A program made the position numbers and the translations under genes. Source: DATDAH01 sp963725155 (GTDB taxonomy: Bacteria > Actinomycetota > Acidimicrobiia > Acidimicrobiales > DATDAH01). From it: DNA of 64,000 nt. The notes below the pieces were generated by a model, which saw only the letters and a program-made list of their open reading frames with translations, had not been told where the DNA came from and searched no databases. How positions within the stretch are numbered: the stretch's first letter is position 1; each line of letters begins with the position of its first letter. The stretch spans positions 682,001 through 746,000 of the forward strand of contig CAVRXU010000008.1 in assembly GCA_963725155.1 (NCBI GenBank), given 5' to 3'. Below, in pieces: positions 25,856 through 33,427 of this stretch.

Positions 25856-27232
25856 CTAGCCGACGGCGTAATCCCCCTCGAGCTCCACCACGTACGCCGG
25901 ATCGCAGTCGTAGTCCCCGTCGGTGGGTGCGTGGCGGACGAAGGCCCCGTCCTGGACCTGGAGGACGAGCGTGCACTCCGGGCCCCGGTTCTCGGCCGGG
26001 TTCGTGGGGGCGTGCAGCCCCCCACCGGTCCACTCCGTCACTGAGGCGGCGCCGTCGAGCACGCAGGTCCGGGTCAGGTCGCCGTCGAGGTCACAGTCCC
26101 GTGCGGCCTGGGCGAACAGCAGCCACGCCGACCAGGCCTGGGCGCCGAGCAGAGCGACCTTGCCGTCCACGGCTTCGACGTGGTCGATGTACTGCTGGGT
26201 CGCCGGGTTGTCGGCCGCCTCCTCGAGGGGCCAGAAGGCGTTGCGGACGTAGGTGCCCTCGGCCGCGGCGCCGGCGGCGTCGATGTAGGACTGGTCGTAG
26301 AAGTTGGCGTCCTGAAGGGTGACCTCGACGTCGTAGCCGATCTCGTCCAGCGCCTGCTGGAACAGGGCCAGGTTGGCGCCCTCGCCCACGAAGGTGAGGA
26401 ACGTCACCCCGGCCTGCTGCACCGCGGCGGCGAAGGGAGCCCAGTTGGCCTCGCCGAGGAGGTTGTAGGTGCTCTCGTAGACCACGTTCATGCCGAGGCT
26501 CTCGTACGCCTCCGTCGTCCGGGCCGCCTGCGTGATGAGGGTGTCCAGGTCGGCGTAGAGGATGCCGGTGTTGGCCCCGGCGTCGGGAAACTCGTCGTTC
26601 AGGATCGCCGCCGCGCCGACGGGGAACTCGTTCAGCGGGTTGGGGACGGGCTGGACCGATCGGGTGGCGATCGGGTCGTCCCCCGCGCTTCCCGCCTTCT
26701 CCGGGGTGACCGAGAAGCCGGCGACGTCGATCAACCCGCACGCCGCGCCGGTGGTGGGCCAGAAGTTGTCCTGCACCGCCCCTGAGCCGACGATCGCGAA
26801 GTCCTCCTGGCACGACTGCTCCAGCACCGGCTGGTACTCGGTCACCGCCGCATCGCGCTGGTTCAGCACCAACTCCTTGCCGTTGATCCCGCCGGCGGCG
26901 TTGCACCACTCGACGAAGGCGGTGCCGGCGTCGAAGAGCTCCTGGTTCAGGCCGGGCCGACCCTCGAAGCCGGGATCGGCCACCGTGCCCACGGTGATGC
27001 TGTCGGCCGTGATGCCCTGGGTCTCGGCGGGGCCGGCGGTGACCTCACCGCCCCCTTCGTTCGGGCCGCAGACGTCGGTCAGGTCGCCGAAGTCGCCGGC
27101 CGCCACCGCGGGCGCGGTCGACTCGGTCTCGTCGCTCACGCCTCCGGACTCGTCCTCCCCCCGATCACCGCTGCAGCCGGCAGCGACGAGTCCGAGCACA
27201 GCGAGCAGCGCGAACAGGCGGCGGATGGTCAT
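25856..27232 (-). CDS. ABC-importer receptor lipoprotein 1 (LivK/HAAT type)
   Basis: A 458-residue periplasmic-binding-protein type I lipoprotein. The signal peptide ends in a VAAGC lipobox (Cys20), followed by an acidic linker. The mature part begins with ITVGTVADPGFEGRPGLNQ and contains conserved paired cysteines (ESCQEDF, ACGLID, RDCDLDGDLTRTCVL, ECTLVL, YDCDP). It is the closest receptor to the permease (54 nt) and is one of three tandem paralogues with near-identical scaffold blocks such as VEWCNAAGGINGK and SGAVQDNFWP. The ligand is unknown; branched-chain amino acids are only the family archetype. Confidence 0.92.
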   Translation of the reverse strand: MTIRRLFALLAVLGLVAAGCSGDRGEDESGGVSDETESTAPAVAAGDFGDLTDVCGPNEGGGEVTAGPAETQGITADSITVGTVADPGFEGRPGLNQELFDAGTAFVEWCNAAGGINGKELVLNQRDAAVTEYQPVLEQSCQEDFAIVGSGAVQDNFWPTTGAACGLIDVAGFSVTPEKAGSAGDDPIATRSVQPVPNPLNEFPVGAAAILNDEFPDAGANTGILYADLDTLITQAARTTEAYESLGMNVVYESTYNLLGEANWAPFAAAVQQAGVTFLTFVGEGANLALFQQALDEIGYDVEVTLQDANFYDQSYIDAAGAAAEGTYVRNAFWPLEEAADNPATQQYIDHVEAVDGKVALLGAQAWSAWLLFAQAARDCDLDGDLTRTCVLDGAASVTEWTGGGLHAPTNPAENRGPECTLVLQVQDGAFVRHAPTDGDYDCDPAYVVELEGDYAVG

Positions 27233-27271
27233 GGATCCCCTCGGGTGTCGAAACCAGGCTGCCGCGGCGCG

Positions 27272-27302
27272 AGATGGCCCCCCGCCGGGCGAGGGGCCAT
27301 CT
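27272..27302. terminator. Hairpin between receptors 1 and 2, overlapping the receptor-1 -10 box
   Basis: AGATGGCCCC at 27272-27281 pairs perfectly with GGGGCCATCT at 27293-27302, with an 11-nt loop. It may end the receptor 2 transcript. Because it also covers part of the -10 box of receptor 1 it could be a second operator. Confidence 0.45.
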
Positions 27303-27326
27303 AAGCACAAACTGACGGATCGTCAG
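27298..27326 (-). promoter_or_regulatory. Receptor-1 promoter with palindromic operator
   Basis: On the minus strand CTGACG (27326-27321) and TAGATG (27303-27298) are 17 nt apart. CTGACGGATCGTCAG (27312-27326) is a palindrome covering the -35. The core matches the operators at 6301 and 28778. Confidence 0.6.
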
Positions 27327-27334
27327 ATTCGGGG

Positions 27335-28720
27335 TCAGCCGATGTCGATGTCGACCACGAACGGCTGGTCGCTGTCCTCACCGCAGTCGAATCCCTCGTC
27401 GGGGGCCCAACGGTTGAAGGTGCTGTCCTCGACCTGCAGGACGAGGGTGCACACGGGCGGCTCGTTGGTGCCCGGGCTGGTGGGCACGTGCAGCCCCCCT
27501 CCGGTCCAGTCCGTCACCGACGAGGCCCCCTCGAGGACGCAGCTGCGGGTGAGGTTGTCGTCCAGGTCACAGTCCCGCGCCGCCTGGGCGAACAGGAGCC
27601 ACGCCGACCAGGCCTGGGTCCCGAGCGAGGCCACCTTGCCGTCGACGGCTTCGACGTGGTCGATGTACTGCTGGACCGCCGGGTTGTCGGCGGCCTCCTC
27701 GAACGGGTTGAACACGGTGCGGACGAACACCCCGTCGGCCGACGAGCCGGCCGCGTCGATCCAGGTCTGGTCGTAGAAGTTGGCGTCCTGGGCGATGACC
27801 TCGGGTCGGTAGCCGATCTCGTCCATGGCCTGGAGGAGCAGAGCGAGGTTGTCACCCGAGCCGACGAACTGCAGCCACTGGACGTCGTCCTCCTGGAGCG
27901 CGGCGGCGAACGGCGCCCAGTTCGCTTCGCCCAGGATGTTGTACGCCGCGGTGTGCACGATGGTGTGACCGATCGCCTCCAGCCCGGCCTGGACCCGCTC
28001 GGCCTGGATGGCCGTGGTCTCGATGTCGCCGTAGAGGATGCCGGTGCGGGCGGGAGCGTCGGGGTACTCGGCGTCGATGATGAGGTACGAGCCGACCTGG
28101 TACCGATCCGACGGGTTCGGCACCGGCTGCACCGAGCGGGCCTCGATCGGATCCCGCCCGGCCAAGCCGGCCTTGTCCGGGGTGACGGAGAACCCGGCGA
28201 TGTCGATCAGACCGCAGGCCGCACCGACCTCGGGCCAGAAGTTGTCCTGCACGGCCCCGGAGCCGACGATGCCGAAGTCCTCCTGGCACGACTGCTCGAG
28301 GACCGGCTGGTACTCCGTGACGGCTGCGTCACGCAGGTTCAGGGTCAGCTGCTTGCCGTTGATGCCACCGGCGGCGTTGCACCACTCGACGAAGGCGGTG
28401 CCGGCGTCGAAGATCTCCTGGTTCAGGCCGGGAAGACCCTCGAAGCCGGGATCGGACACGGTGCCGACGGTGATCCCGTCAGCGGTGATCCCCTGGGTCT
28501 CGTCCGGCCCGGCGTCGGACACGGCCCCGCCCCCTTCGTTGGGCCCGCACACGCCGGTCAGGTCACCGAAGTCACCGGCGGCCGCCTCCGCGGGCGCGGT
28601 CGTCTCGGTGGTGGAGCTGTCGGTTCCCCCCGACTCGTCCTCGCCGCGATCACTCCCACAACCTGCAGCGAGCAGGACACCCACGGTCACGACCGCGAGC
28701 AGGACCCGACGTGCCTTCAT
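27335..28720 (-). CDS. ABC-importer receptor lipoprotein 2 (LivK/HAAT type)
   Basis: A 461-residue paralogue of its two neighbours, with a LAAGC lipobox (Cys21) and a Ser/Thr/Ala-rich linker. It shares the scaffold blocks DPGFEG.PGLNQE.FDAGTAFVEWCN and ESCQEDF..VGSGAVQDNFWP, but differs from receptor 1 in ligand-facing stretches such as QVGSYLIIDAEYPDAPARTG and IGHTIVHTAAYNILGEANW. This suggests the same fold with a changed or widened ligand range. An AAGGGGGGAAC ribosome-binding site precedes ATG 28720. It has its own promoter and operator (28764-28792). Confidence 0.92.
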   Translation of the reverse strand: MKARRVLLAVVTVGVLLAAGCGSDRGEDESGGTDSSTTETTAPAEAAAGDFGDLTGVCGPNEGGGAVSDAGPDETQGITADGITVGTVSDPGFEGLPGLNQEIFDAGTAFVEWCNAAGGINGKQLTLNLRDAAVTEYQPVLEQSCQEDFGIVGSGAVQDNFWPEVGAACGLIDIAGFSVTPDKAGLAGRDPIEARSVQPVPNPSDRYQVGSYLIIDAEYPDAPARTGILYGDIETTAIQAERVQAGLEAIGHTIVHTAAYNILGEANWAPFAAALQEDDVQWLQFVGSGDNLALLLQAMDEIGYRPEVIAQDANFYDQTWIDAAGSSADGVFVRTVFNPFEEAADNPAVQQYIDHVEAVDGKVASLGTQAWSAWLLFAQAARDCDLDDNLTRSCVLEGASSVTDWTGGGLHVPTSPGTNEPPVCTLVLQVEDSTFNRWAPDEGFDCGEDSDQPFVVDIDIG

Positions 28721-28763
28721 GTTCCCCCCTTGTGCGCCGGCCCCCCGGTCGGCGATCGGCACC

Positions 28764-28792
28764 ACTATCGCGCGGATCTGACGACCCGTCAG
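28764..28792 (-). promoter_or_regulatory. Receptor-2 promoter with palindromic operator inside the end of receptor 3
   Basis: Minus-strand CTGACG (28792-28787) and GATAGT (28769-28764) are 17 nt apart. The palindrome CTGACGACCCGTCAG (28778-28792) overlaps the receptor-3 stop codon (28789-28791). Confidence 0.6.
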
Positions 28793-30183
28793 GAAACGCC
28801 GGTCGGCGTGACGTCCACGACGTAGGGCTGGTCGCTGTCTTCCCCGCAGTCGTAGCCCTCCTCCGGGGCGAAGCGGGTGAAGCCCCCGTCCTGGATCTGC
28901 AGGACGATCGTGCACGGGGTCGGCTCGTTCGACCCCGGGTTCGTCGGGGCGTGGAGCCCGCCGCCGGTCCAGTCGGTGGCCGAGGCCGCCCCTTCCAGGA
29001 CGCAGCTCCGGGTCAGGTCGTTGTCGAGGTCGCAATCGCGGGCCGACTGAGCGAACAGCAGCCAGGACGACATCGACTGGGCCCCGAGCAGGGCGACCTT
29101 GCCGTCGACGGCGTTCACCACGTCGATGTACTGCTGCGTGGCGGGGTTGTCCGCCGCTTCCTCGAAGGGCCAGAAGACCGTCCGCACGTAGACCCCGTCC
29201 GCCGCCGGCCCCGCGGCGTCGACCCAGTTCTGGTCGTAGAGGTTGGTCTCCATGAGCATCAGTTCCGGGCGGTAGCCGATCTCGTCCATGGCCTGGACGA
29301 GGAGGGCGAAGAACTCCCCCTCGCCGACGAAGTGGAGGAACCGGACGTCGTCGTCCTGCAGGGCCTGGGCGAAGGGGGCCCAGTTGGCCTCGCCCAGGAT
29401 GTTGTAGGCGGCCTCGTGCACGAAGGTGTGACCGATCTGCTCGAGGCCGTCGATCACCTTGTCCTTCTGGGCGATGATCGTGTCGAGGTCGCCGTAGACG
29501 ATGCCGGAGCGGGCCGCGGCGTCGGGGTTCTCGGCGTCGACGGTCAGGTACGAGCCCACCTGGAAGCGGTCTCCCGCGTTGGGCACGGGCTGCACGGAGC
29601 GGGCCTCGATCGCGTCCCGGCCGGCCAGGCCCGCCTTCTCGGCCGTGACGGAGAAGCCGGCGATGTCGATGAGGCCGCAGGCGGCACCGGTCTCCGGCCA
29701 GAAGTTGTCCTGCACCGCGCCCGAGCCCACGATGGCGAAGTCGGTCTCGCAGGACTGGGCCATGACGGGCTGGTACTCGGTGATGGCGGCGTCATGCAGG
29801 TTGAGCTCGAGCTGCTTGCCGTTGATGCCCCCAGCGGCGTTGCACCACTCCACGAAGGCAGTGCCGGCGTCGAAGATCTCCTGGTTGAGCCCGGGACGGC
29901 CCTCGAAGCCCGGGTCCGACACCGTGCCCACGGTGATCGTGTCGGCGGTGATCCCTTGGGTCTCCTCGGGACCGGCGGTCGACAGCTCACCGCCGCCCTC
30001 GTTGGGCCCACACACCCCTTCGAGGTCACCGAAGTCGCCCGCCCCGCCCCCGGAGGCATCGGTGGTCTCGGTCGGCGTGTCGTCGCCGGTGTCGGACGCG
30101 TCCTCGCCCCGGTCTCCCCCGCAGCCGGCGGCGACCAGCGCGCCGACGGTGATCACGGCGAGCAGAACGCGACGTCGCTTCAT
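28789..30183 (-). CDS. ABC-importer receptor lipoprotein 3 (LivK/HAAT type)
   Basis: A 464-residue lipoprotein with a VAAGC lipobox (Cys21), third member of the tandem set. It is closest in sequence to receptor 2 (shared FQVGSYLTVDAENPDAAARSG-like and IGHTFVHEAAYNILGEANW-like segments), suggesting that 2 and 3 come from the later duplication. Substitutions in the binding-cleft region (DVRFLHFVGEGEFFALLVQAMDE against other residues in 1 and 2) hint at ligand divergence. It is the farthest from the permease, with no gene of its own transporter, so all three receptors presumably feed the one fused importer. Confidence 0.92.
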   Translation of the reverse strand: MKRRRVLLAVITVGALVAAGCGGDRGEDASDTGDDTPTETTDASGGGAGDFGDLEGVCGPNEGGGELSTAGPEETQGITADTITVGTVSDPGFEGRPGLNQEIFDAGTAFVEWCNAAGGINGKQLELNLHDAAITEYQPVMAQSCETDFAIVGSGAVQDNFWPETGAACGLIDIAGFSVTAEKAGLAGRDAIEARSVQPVPNAGDRFQVGSYLTVDAENPDAAARSGIVYGDLDTIIAQKDKVIDGLEQIGHTFVHEAAYNILGEANWAPFAQALQDDDVRFLHFVGEGEFFALLVQAMDEIGYRPELMLMETNLYDQNWVDAAGPAADGVYVRTVFWPFEEAADNPATQQYIDVVNAVDGKVALLGAQSMSSWLLFAQSARDCDLDNDLTRSCVLEGAASATDWTGGGLHAPTNPGSNEPTPCTIVLQIQDGGFTRFAPEEGYDCGEDSDQPYVVDVTPTGVS

Positions 30184-30228
30184 TGGTTCCCCCATGTGGC
30201 CCCGACCCCCCGGCCGCTCGCCTCGACC

Positions 30229-30257
30229 ACTATCGCGCGGATCGGACGCACCGTTCG
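30229..30257 (-). promoter_or_regulatory. Receptor-3 promoter with variant palindrome
   Basis: GATAGT (30234-30229) and the flanking GATCCGCGCGATAGTGGT block match the receptor 2 promoter, but the palindrome reads CGAACG-N3-CGTCCG on the minus strand. Position two of both half-sites changed together. Confidence 0.45.
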
Positions 30258-30292
30258 GTCGACCCGAAGGGGATCGCGCCATGATCTGAGGC

Positions 30293-32287
30293 GTGGCTCC
30301 GTACCCGCTCCTGCTCTCCCCGCTCGACGTCGGTCCCGTGACCCTGCGCAACCGGGTGGTCATGGGCGCGCACTTCACGATGTTCACCGAGCCCACCGCG
30401 GCCGGTGAGCCCGGGTACTACGGCGAGCGCACGGGCCGCTACCTGGCCGATCGGGCCCGGGGCGGGGTCGGCGCGGTCATCTGCGGCCAGGCCGCGGTGC
30501 ACCCGACGACGGCGTACCAGATGCCCAACAACGCGGCGGCGTGGCGGCCCGAGGCGGTCCCCCACTTCCGCCGGGTGACCGAGCAGGTCCATGGGCACGG
30601 GGCCCACGCCTTCCTCCAGCTGGCGCACAACGGCGGGGTGAACCGGGGGAACTGGTCGAAGCTGCCGGTCCTGGCCCCGTCGGTCATCGCCGACTACGAC
30701 GAGCCCGCCGTTGCCCTGGGTGAGGCCGGCATCACCGAGCTGGTCGAGGCCTTCGCCCTGTCCGCGAAGAACGCCGCCGACGGCGGTTTCGACGGGATCG
30801 AGGTCCACGGCGCCCACGGCTACCTGATCCACGAGTTCCTCTCGCCCAAGACCAACCTCCGCGACGATCGCTTCGGCGGGTCGCTGGAGAACCGGATGCG
30901 CTTCGGGGCCGAGGTGCTGACGGCTGTCCGGGCCGCGGTCGGGTCGTCGGTCGCCGTCGGGCTACGCCTGGTCGGGGACGAGGAGCAGTGGGACGGGTCG
31001 GGCCTGACCGCGGATGACGCCGCCGAGATCGGTGCGGCCTACGAGGCGATGGGCCTGGTCGACTTCCTGAACGTCTCCGTCGGGACCTCGGGCATGGGCA
31101 TGGTCCGCACCAACTACGCCCGGCCCGGCCTGGGCGTCGGCGCGGCGGCGACGGTGAAGGCCGCGGTGTCGGCCACCCCCGTCTTCGCCGTCCACCGCAT
31201 CCTGGATCCGGACCAGGCCGAGGCCATCCTGGTCGAGGGCGGGGCCGACGGGATCTGCCTGGTGCGGGCCCTGATCGCGGACCCGGACTGGGTCGAGAAG
31301 GCGGCAACCGGCCGAGCGGACGAGATCCGGCGCTGCACCGGGTCGAACCAGTCCTGCTACGGGAACCTGATCAACGGCATGCCCGTGTCATGCGTGCAGA
31401 ACCCCGCGGTGGGCCGGGAGGCCGAGCTGGGGTCGGGGACCCTCGGCGTCGCGGACGTGGCCAAGACGATCCTGGTCGTCGGCGGTGGGCCGGCAGGGCT
31501 CGAGGCGGCGTGGGTCGCCGCGGCGCGGGGCCATCGGGTCGTGCTCCTGGAACAGGCCGAGGAACTGGGCGGCCGGATCCGGCTGGCGGCCCAGCTGCCC
31601 GGGCGCTCGGAGATGGCGGCGGTGGCCGACTGGCGGGCCGCCGAGTGCGAGCGTCGGGGGGTCGACGTCCGCCTCGGTGTGCGGGCCGACGCGGCCACGG
31701 TGCTGGCGCTGAGCCCCGACGCCGTGATCGTGGCGACCGGTGGGCGGGCCGACAAGGGGGTCAAGGCCAAGTACCACCCGACGCCCGTGCTCGGGTACGA
31801 GCAGGACTGGGTGATCGACCACATCGAGGCCATCGAGCGGGCGCTGGCCGGACAGCTGACCGGCCGGGTGGTCGTGCTCGACGCCGTCGGCCACATCGAG
31901 GCCATCGCCTTGGGCGAGCTGCTCGGGCGCCAGGACGTGGACGTCACCGTGGTCACCGCCCTGTCGGCGCCCATCTCCCTCGACCCCGAGACCCAGCAGG
32001 CCGCGCTCCCCCGGGCCGTGCGGGCAGGCATGGCCTGGCGCCCGAACACGGTCCTCGGCGCCATCGGCGACCACGACGTCACCCTGGTCGACGCCCTCTC
32101 CCACGCCATCGAGCAGGTCACCGGCGTGGACTGGGTGGTCATCCGCACCCACGGCCGTCCCGAGAACGCGCTGGTGGCCGAGCTGGAGGGCAGGGTCCCC
32201 GAGGTCGTCGCCATCGGCGACGCCGTCGCCGTCCGCCCCGCCGACCGCGCCATCTGGGACGGCCACCAAGCCGCTCGCGCCCTCTGA
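30293..32287 (+). CDS. NADH:flavin oxidoreductase/2,4-dienoyl-CoA reductase-like (OYE barrel plus FAD domain)
   Basis: A 664-residue multidomain flavoprotein of the FadH/trimethylamine dehydrogenase type. Residues 1-340 form an old-yellow-enzyme barrel (LQLAHNGGVN, FDGIEVHGAHGYLIHEFLSPKTN, RFGGSLENRMRF). A cysteine cluster follows, then a Rossmann FAD/NAD domain from about 384 (ILVVGGGPAGLEAA). The iron-sulfur motif has Cys348, Cys355 and Cys367, but the position of the second ligand is Ser351 (CTGSNQSC). The cluster may be altered or absent. The GTG start diverges from receptor 3. Enoate, dienoyl-CoA or N-methyl amine substrates are possible. Confidence 0.9.
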   Translation: MAPYPLLLSPLDVGPVTLRNRVVMGAHFTMFTEPTAAGEPGYYGERTGRYLADRARGGVGAVICGQAAVHPTTAYQMPNNAAAWRPEAVPHFRRVTEQVHGHGAHAFLQLAHNGGVNRGNWSKLPVLAPSVIADYDEPAVALGEAGITELVEAFALSAKNAADGGFDGIEVHGAHGYLIHEFLSPKTNLRDDRFGGSLENRMRFGAEVLTAVRAAVGSSVAVGLRLVGDEEQWDGSGLTADDAAEIGAAYEAMGLVDFLNVSVGTSGMGMVRTNYARPGLGVGAAATVKAAVSATPVFAVHRILDPDQAEAILVEGGADGICLVRALIADPDWVEKAATGRADEIRRCTGSNQSCYGNLINGMPVSCVQNPAVGREAELGSGTLGVADVAKTILVVGGGPAGLEAAWVAAARGHRVVLLEQAEELGGRIRLAAQLPGRSEMAAVADWRAAECERRGVDVRLGVRADAATVLALSPDAVIVATGGRADKGVKAKYHPTPVLGYEQDWVIDHIEAIERALAGQLTGRVVVLDAVGHIEAIALGELLGRQDVDVTVVTALSAPISLDPETQQAALPRAVRAGMAWRPNTVLGAIGDHDVTLVDALSHAIEQVTGVDWVVIRTHGRPENALVAELEGRVPEVVAIGDAVAVRPADRAIWDGHQAARAL

Positions 32288-32406
32288 CCCAACTTTCGGC
32301 AGGAGTCGACCTCTTGCGTGGACCCTGCCGAACGTACGACGACGTCGCCCCGGCCGCCCGAACCGTTCGGCCGTAGTCGACCCCGGGCGAGACCTTTGCC
32401 GAAAGT
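32288..32406. terminator. Convergent intergenic region with family C inverted repeats
   Basis: AACTTTCGGCA at 32291-32301 is complementary to TGCCGAAAGTT at 32397-32407, and an inner CTGCCGAA (32324-32331) can pair with the left arm as well. Two alternative stems are therefore possible in this 119-bp gap. No gene is seen here. Confidence 0.5.
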
Positions 32407-33330
32407 TCAGTGCTGGCGACCGAGGCGGAGGCCCTCGCGGATGGCGGCGACCACGTACTCCGGTGTCTGCGTCACCATCTTCCAGGTGAAGTGGAGGACA
32501 CGCCAGCCGACCAGACCCGCGGCGTTGTCCCGAAGGCGGTCGTGCTCGAAGGTCTCGGAGCCGTGGTACCGACGGCCGTCGACCTCGACGATGAGGCGAG
32601 CATCGGGATAGACGAAGTCGACGCGACCGACGAGCGACTCCCAGAAGGCGAGGACGACCTGGAGCTCCGGCTCGGGAAGACCCGAACGTCGGATGAGCTC
32701 GAGGGTCTCGTGCTCGAGCTCCGACTCCGGGGCGACGAAGCCAGGACCACGAGCCTCGAGCACCGCCCGGAGCTTCCTGACCCCGGGTCGACCCCGTCGG
32801 GCGAAGCCGTAGAACCGTTGATAGAGGTCCGCGATCTCGACCTCGCCGGCGTTGACCTGGTGGTCGATCATCCGACCGAGCCGCTCTGGGCGCAGGAGTC
32901 GGGCGGCATCACAGATCGTTCGCTCACGACAGGTCAGGGCGATGCCGTCCACCCGTCGACGGTCACGCTCAGGCAGGTCCGTGCTCTCGTGCACCTTGGC
33001 GAAGTCGAGGCGGTGGTTCGCACCCAGGGGAACGGTGACCACGATCTGGTCGCGCCGCAGCCCGACCATCCCCCACAACTGTGCCGCGGACTCATGGGAT
33101 GCGATGGCGCCGGGGATCGACACGGTCGCGGCCATGAGGTCGTGGGCGAACGACCTCGGGACGCCGGCCACCGCCAGTGCCTCTCGACTGAACCCACGCC
33201 AGCGACCCGTGTCCAGCCGATGCTGGATCACCCGGTCGGTGGCACCCAGGCGACGCGCTTGAGTGCGGGTGAAGATCCCGTGCTGTGACTCGGCATGGCG
33301 GGCGACGGCGGCATCGATGGTGAGATCCAT
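32407..33330 (-). CDS. AbiEi-antitoxin-like N-terminus with C-terminal DUF559 (PD-(D/E)xK nuclease-like) domain
   Basis: A 307-residue protein. The N-terminal 60 residues (GIFTRTQARRLGATDRVIQHRLDTGRWRGFSREALA) match the winged-helix antitoxin domain of the AbiEi family. Residues about 200-300 match DUF559/Vsr-like nucleases: acidic Glu202/Glu204, Asp238 in VGRVDFVYPD and the ExD pair Glu249-Asp251 in IVEVDGRRYH. There is no AbiEii-type toxin next to it, so it is an orphan. Such proteins are common and poorly understood in actinobacteria; a role in defence or DNA repair is a guess. Hairpins border it on both sides. Confidence 0.82.
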   Translation of the reverse strand: MDLTIDAAVARHAESQHGIFTRTQARRLGATDRVIQHRLDTGRWRGFSREALAVAGVPRSFAHDLMAATVSIPGAIASHESAAQLWGMVGLRRDQIVVTVPLGANHRLDFAKVHESTDLPERDRRRVDGIALTCRERTICDAARLLRPERLGRMIDHQVNAGEVEIADLYQRFYGFARRGRPGVRKLRAVLEARGPGFVAPESELEHETLELIRRSGLPEPELQVVLAFWESLVGRVDFVYPDARLIVEVDGRRYHGSETFEHDRLRDNAAGLVGWRVLHFTWKMVTQTPEYVVAAIREGLRLGRQH

Positions 33331-33375
33331 GGATCACAAGATGCCGAAAGGGTGTGACACTAAAAGAAATGAGCG

Positions 33376-33423
33376 CAACCTTCGGCAGGACTGACCGAGG
33401 ACGTCGACTTCTGCCGAAGGTTG
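33376..33423. terminator. Inverted repeat, family C (13-bp perfect arms)
   Basis: CAACCTTCGGCAG at 33376-33388 is exactly complementary to 33411-33423, with a 22-nt loop. It directly follows the stop of the alpha/beta hydrolase at 33428 on the minus strand and should terminate it. Confidence 0.65.
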
Positions 33424-33427
33424 GAGC

